DNA of 64,000 bases, taken from contig NC_071354.1 of NCBI RefSeq assembly GCF_943734655.1, positions 155,765,142 to 155,829,141 of the forward strand, read 5' to 3'. Position 1 is the first letter of the stretch, and every line of letters begins with the position of its first letter. The notes under the pieces were generated by a model, which was not told where the DNA came from, searched no databases, and saw nothing but the letters and a program-made list of their open reading frames with translations. Below are positions 59,416-64,000 of this stretch, piece by piece. The stretch comes from Sabethes cyaneus. Taxonomy: Eukaryota; Arthropoda; Insecta; Diptera; Culicidae. A program made the translations under genes and the position numbers.

Positions 59416-60421
59416 TCACTTTGTAGAAAGAACGTCAATATTGAGCTCCTTTCGTAATTCATTGATATCTTGATCCCATCGTTTCTCCCAATAGACGCAC
59501 ATTAGCGATTTGGCTCGTTGACCTGTCTGGATGGCCCACGGAAGATAATATTGCTGGTATTTTTGTCGTTGCCTGAGAAGAAATGCATGTATCTTATCCT
59601 GGCTTCGAGTGATTTCTTACATTTATCATAACTTACTTTGGTCGCAATCGCAATGGACCAAAAACAGCGCCTGCATAACACATGGGCAATCCGATGTTAA
59701 TCGCTTCTACCCATTTGACAGCGGTTTCGCCAAGCATGTTGGTCGGCATGTCGGTAACAGCATGAATCAGGTCATGAACCTCACGGTATCGTGTTATAAC
59801 GTATGCAAGCTCTGGATTGTCCATAAATCGGACTTCCATGCGCGAATCGGGCGTGATTTCCTGTTAAGGTTAAAGCAGTGTTTATCTCCAAGGTAATCAT
59901 TTGTACACTTTTCACTTCATAAGGACTTACGTGTTTCTCTAGAAATTGTACGTAATGAAAGCCAAAACTATTTTCCGGGAGTTTCTTAAGAGCAGTCATA
60001 TCCACGGTGCGGGTATTGATGCGAGGTTTCTCCGCTAGGACGAGTCGTCCTTCTGTCGAGGATAACATCTGCTGTCGAATATTTTCAGCTACGCCTGCGC
60101 CAGTCGTTTCGCCCAAACAAGCTATCATGTCATGCCTGAGAAGTACTTTTATCGTAGAATTCAAATTTTAGGATTTTATCTAATATCAACTTGCCTTCTT
60201 GGATTTAGGATTGCAGCAATCGAACTTCCAGTAATTAAAAACAGCTTTTGAGCATCGGTGAGCTTAATTTGATTTTTGAGAAATTCCTGCGTAAATTCAT
60301 CTACCGGCGGTGTATGATCCGAGTTGGATTCGTTCGCTGGTGAAGCTTGGTCGGTTACTGTACATAAGTTCATATTCCACATACGCCTAAGCTCGTTAAA
60401 GCGTTGCCTTCGTAGTAGCAT
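59416..60421 (-). CDS. COQ4: Coenzyme Q biosynthesis protein COQ4, mitochondrial
   Basis: COQ4 is needed for ubiquinone synthesis on the matrix face of the inner mitochondrial membrane, and recent work links it to C1 decarboxylation/hydroxylation of the ring. Exons on the minus strand are 60421-60195, 60135-59931, 59860-59637 and 59572-59416, joined to 270 aa against 265 in human. The metal-binding motif HDxxH(x11)E is intact as His173, Asp174, His177 and Glu189 (REVHDLIHAV ... NMLGE). Other matches are HDMIACLGETTG, RFMDNPELAYVITRYR and GLPMCYAGAVFGPLRL. The N-terminus (MLLRRQRFNELRRMW) looks like a mitochondrial presequence. Intron 1 (60136-60194) uses a GC donor (AAG/GCAAGT) and an AG acceptor; the other two introns are GT-AG. 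Confidence 0.94.
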
Positions 60422-60939
60422 TTTCTGTAATATAAAGTCAGTTTTTGTTTAAAGCTTTTTTAAGCTGTTCATTAGGCTAGATGGTCATATTGAACAAGAG
60501 AAATTAAGATTGTTTGTAAAACGTTTTGTAAGAGCATATTCGCATTGGTTGTATAAATGCTCAAATTTTGCTTTACTAACTATCATTTGTATAACATTGT
60601 ATAACATGTAGTCCAGCATGCATTTTTTCAGCACTCAAGACTATTATTCGATTATTGGCCAGTTTAATTAAAACCAGTGATGGTTTGTTGGGTGGCTAGA
60701 TTGCTGTTATTACCGCAGCATTACGCTGGCTCTCCCAGATTTTGTTACGTTCTCGATCCCCAATCGCAAGAGAATGCGGAGGCAATCTACGTCAGACTAA
60801 AAACGGAGGCTAGGAGGATAGGATCAATACGTCGAAAATCAAATGTATGGTAGGAAAAGGATCCGGAGAAAATAACGGCTGCCTCCTACGAACAGTGATT
60901 ATTGACTGCGATGTTGATAAGTTAGTGGTTGAATTTGGG
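60422..60939. other. COQ4 5' flank
   Basis: It should contain the COQ4 promoter. No TATA box is evident. Retroelement-like sequence begins near 60900. Confidence 0.4.
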
Positions 60940-61260
60940 ATCTCTGGTCACCGCCGACAATAATACGAGTAAGGAGATTCAAGTAGGAAGTCGAGCTAAC
61001 TTTTCCCTCCTCAAGACACTTCGATCAAGGAGCATATGCCGCTACAAACGCCGGTCGTCCTCTACGGACTTGAGACAGTAACAGTAACTTTGCTTGCGGA
61101 GGGCATATGTGCACTTGCCGTATTTGAACGACAGGTGTTGCGGACTATTCCCATGGTACATTTAGCGAAAGTTTGGAGACTACGGTGGGCCGATTACGTC
61201 GCAAGCATGCCGGACGGCGCTCTTAGGCAAAACCAGTGGTGATCCGTATGAACAAGTTCT
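60940..61260 (+). mobile_element. RTE-like C-terminal fragment
   Basis: The plus strand reads VVLYGLETVTVTLLAEGICA then LAVFERQVLRTIP and RWADYVASMPDGALRQNQW, the same subfamily as the minus-strand fragment near 41900. An upstream SLVTADNNTSKEI-like segment is frameshifted. Confidence 0.65.
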
Positions 61261-61586
61261 ACGTGACATGTGAGCAAAGTTGGAATTCAAGGGACACGAA
61301 AGCTAGCAGCTACTCCTACAAAGCGTTACTAGAGGCCTTAGTTGAATGTAGATATAGGCACTACCAGCACCTACCGCAGGGAAGACCGGGAGTCCATCAT
61401 CGATGTTACCTTTCGCAGCCCTGATGCGGCAGGGATTACGAAATGGAAAGTGTGCGAGGAGTATAGCCATAGTGGTCATCAAGCGATTTGGTACCGCCTT
61501 GGCAACAAGAAGGCAGATAAACGAGCGGAGGTGGAAAACTGTGAACTTTAACAAGATACTGTTCGTCGTAGGGCTCAGGTACTATA

Positions 61587-62033
61587 CTATATTGATCTTT
61601 TAATGCGGTGCGGTGATAAAATGTAGCCCTGTCTCAGGCCAGCAGTAACCCTTATGGGGTCGGACAAAACGCCGTCGTGCAAAACCTTGCACGAGAACAC
61701 CTCGTACTGAGCCTCGATGAGATGGACTAGCTTATCTGGAACTTCTCTACGCCTTAGTGCGCCCAAGATATTTTTGTGGTTAAGTCGGTCGAGCGTCTTT
61801 TCGAAGTCAACGAACATCAGCAGAAGAGAGTCCTGGAATTCGTTGATCTGCTCCAATATAATGCGGAGCGTTGTGATATGGTCTGCACATGATTGGTCAG
61901 GACGGAATCTAGCTTGCTGCCGCCGGAGAGTAGCGTCGATCTTCTCCTGGATCCAGTTGAGGATTATCTTACAGAGGACTTTGAGAGTAATACACAGCAA
62001 CGTGATGCAGTGATGCGGGCGTCGTAACGGCAC
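61587..62033 (-). mobile_element. Non-LTR reverse transcriptase fragment, second lineage
   Basis: A 148-codon minus frame reads ITLLCITLKVLCKIILNWIQ, RRQQARFRPDQSCADHITTL, LLLMFVDFEKTLDRLNHKNI and DPIRVTAGLRQGYILSP. These are reverse transcriptase blocks 0-4; the motif A Asp survives in FVDFEKTLD. The sequence differs clearly from the RTE-like copies elsewhere, so it is another family. Confidence 0.75.
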
Positions 62034-63640
62034 CCAACTTTTTTCTCCCGTTGTTGGGCACGTGCGACGCGCAAACGTATCTCAGCGATAACAACCTGAT
62101 TGACAAGTGCAATACCAGAGCTGCAGCATTTGCGGTTACGTACATCAAGAAGGCTCCTTCACCATTGTCGGCTGATTCAGATGGGAAGAACCCACATGAC
62201 TTCATGTGCTGGTCTATGGGGAAAGAGTGTTCCACCCCCCACGTGCAAGTGGATTCTTACTCTTGCAGGTCAGTAGCATCTGTTGGCGCATAGCACTGGA
62301 TTGTTGTAAGGTTTCTAACCCGTGTTCTGAATCTGGCAACGATTTTTTTTTCGTTTATCGGTTCCCACTTCATCAGGCTCAGCAGGAATTCAACTTCTAT
62401 TTCTCGAGCAGCATTTTCCCCTCGTATGCCAGAGTAGAGCAAGACGTCCGGATGATGTCAGCGGAACTCGCTCAGTCCCAGGACTTCAAGCTTCCCTTGC
62501 AAGTTGAGCCAGCTTGCCCTACTGGGCAAGGGTCACTATATTCCATGTTCCGATTCGTGTCCGTGTTTTCATGCTAAAGGTCGTTGTCAATAATCCAAAA
62601 AGAATTCTTCTTTCATTTTCATTAACTTTTTTTTTGTTTTCGACTACAGTAGGTTGTTAACTTAAGATTGAAACAATTGAAGCATAACTTAAGAGCCTTA
62701 TCCCGCTGACAGGGCTACCATGTTAAGGTGGGCGGGAGCCACAGTACCCCCTTCCCTGTTAGCGCACAACAACCGAGGTTGCATACCCCTGCAGCCACCA
62801 CGTGGATGTAGATATAGGAGTTAGTGAACAGAGGTTATGGAATGCACATATTTACCCTTTGCCAGGTCCTGATCTTTTAATAGAAAATTTTATTGCACAA
62901 CTGACAAACTGATTGATGGAAAAGAACAAAATATGTCTGTGCGCACGGTCAGTATGATGACTGATTTATTAAGCCTAATGATGGTCGGTACATATAGATC
63001 TGTTTGGCTACGTTCGATCTACTGATAACGGGAAAGTGTCTAATATAATGCAAATGCATTACACTATAAGAGCGTGATAGTGTGTAGAAGCTTATGACCC
63101 ATTCCACGCACTTGTACACCAAGAAATCGGTATTTAAAACTGCATATTTCAACTCATTTTATACTGGATATGAACCAGTGATTATTGAACTACAAAGAAA
63201 ACGTAGTTCTCAACACAATCAACATACAGATCGTTTAATAATTAGCACATTGAAGTGTACACATATTAAAACATGGTGGAAAAAGCGGTATTTCTGCGAT
63301 GGTGTCTTGTTACGAAATGTAACTTGTTATACCTGCCTAAATAACAATCTAAATCAAAGAGTAAATACTACGTTAGAAAGTACATTTAACAAACATAATT
63401 TAAACCTTGTTTAATAACTTAATCACTAACGTATTTTTGGCTAGCGGGAGCAAAATGTCAATGAAAGTCGGGTCCTCGTCGTAACGGGACACACTGGAAT
63501 GTGTCTTATACTAAATGCAGTTAGCGCTCAACTTCCGAGCTGATCAGTCGATTTTTTCTAGACGAGCAAATTTCGGGAGTCGTTCACGAACTACTAGTAC
63601 GTTTTTATCGACACTTATTCAACTTTCGCATCCATTATCG
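62034..63640. other. Intergenic with non-LTR debris
   Basis: A block near 62700-62830 (GACAGGGCTACCATG, ACCACGTGGATG) looks like a retroelement tail. The part from about 63500 probably belongs to the 5' UTR of the element that begins its ORF at 63674. Other open frames are unsupported. Confidence 0.4.
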
Positions 63641-63673
63641 CGTGCGCAACTGCCGCGACATTCATATTTCGCT

Positions 63674-64000
63674 ATGCCGCGCCGCGAAAATACGTTTCGC
63701 GTTGATTATTCCCAGTTTCCGAAAGTTCTCTCCCATGATGAGATCCATAAGTTCATCGCGAAAGAACTCGGTCTGACGCGAGAAAATGTGATACAACTTC
63801 AGCCTAGCAGACGGCTTGGCTGTACCTTCGTGAAGGTCAATAGCCTTGAGCTGGCCGAGAAGATAGTGGAAGAACACGACGGCAAACACGAGTTCACGTT
63901 CGATGGGAAATCCCACAAGCTACGAATTGCTATGGAAGACGGAGCAGTGGAAGTAAAAATACTTGAACTTCCCGAAGATATCAGCAACGACCAGATTGCC
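63674..64000 (+). CDS. Non-LTR retrotransposon ORF1, cut by the window edge
   Basis: An uninterrupted 109-codon frame starts at ATG 63674 and is still open at the last base. It begins MPRRENTFRVDYSQFPKVL and continues with IHKFIAKELGLTRENVIQLQ, GCTFVKVNSLELAEKIVEE and KLRIAMEDGAVEVKILEL. This repeats a layout I associate with ORF1 proteins of mosquito non-LTR elements: two RRM-like beta-alpha-beta segments (GCTFVK and RIAMEDG) that bind element RNA, with zinc knuckles expected further on. Unlike the other retroelements here it has no stops or frameshifts, so the copy may be young. The family name is not secure. Confidence 0.7.
   Translation, partial: MPRRENTFRVDYSQFPKVLSHDEIHKFIAKELGLTRENVIQLQPSRRLGCTFVKVNSLELAEKIVEEHDGKHEFTFDGKSHKLRIAMEDGAVEVKILELPEDISNDQIA

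Overview
The window looks like nuclear DNA of an insect, most likely a mosquito (Culicidae). The protein-coding genes have short GT-AG introns of 59-110 bp and read as dipteran orthologues. The space between them is filled with decayed transposons of kinds common in mosquitoes: RTE-like non-LTR elements, R1/I-like elements, tRNA-derived SINEs, an ITmD37E-type mariner, a Helitron and many MITEs. I cannot name the species from sequence alone.

Layout. 1-3.7 kb: an N-alpha-acetyltransferase 60 gene (minus strand, 3 coding exons). 3.7-8.6 kb: nested repeats, namely a Helitron with tandem units inside a TA-type MITE, a ~100 bp-arm hairpin, and a TA-type MITE inside a hAT-like MITE. 8.8-14.9 kb: Nup205, seven exons whose joined frame gives 1915 aa. 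15-27 kb: a graveyard of RTE-like elements and SINEs, containing one unrecognised three-exon candidate gene (20.4-21.1 kb). 28.2-32.5 kb: glutaminase with a clear TATA/Inr promoter, three coding exons and 607 aa. 34-38 kb: MITE, R1-like, mariner and RTE-like fragments. 38.6-46.5 kb: a chymotrypsin-like serine protease locus with one complete gene (four exons, 261 aa) and a second intact promoter plus first exon 6.25 kb upstream, with a deleted mariner, MITEs and a degraded RTE-like element between them. 47-52.5 kb: more retroelement debris. 53.4-53.8 kb: the K63 ubiquitin-conjugating enzyme Ubc13/bendless (minus, intronless coding region). 54.2-57.7 kb: a cluster of TIR elements. 58.0-60.4 kb: an unrecognised helical protein gene (plus, 402 aa) converging tail to tail on COQ4 (minus, 270 aa). 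60.9-62.1 kb: retroelement fragments. 63.7 kb to the right edge: the open start of a non-LTR retrotransposon ORF1.

The host genes are unrelated housekeeping or digestive genes (nuclear pore, N-terminal acetylation, glutamine catabolism, ubiquitin signalling, coenzyme Q synthesis, proteolysis). Nothing suggests they work as one system. I did not find a convincing new biological system. The most unusual items are the duplicated protease promoter/first exon, the three-exon orphan gene, the Helitron carrying two 5' ends, and the long hairpin. All exon joins were checked by hand for frame and splice-site consistency. Family calls rest on recognition of conserved motifs, not on a database search.
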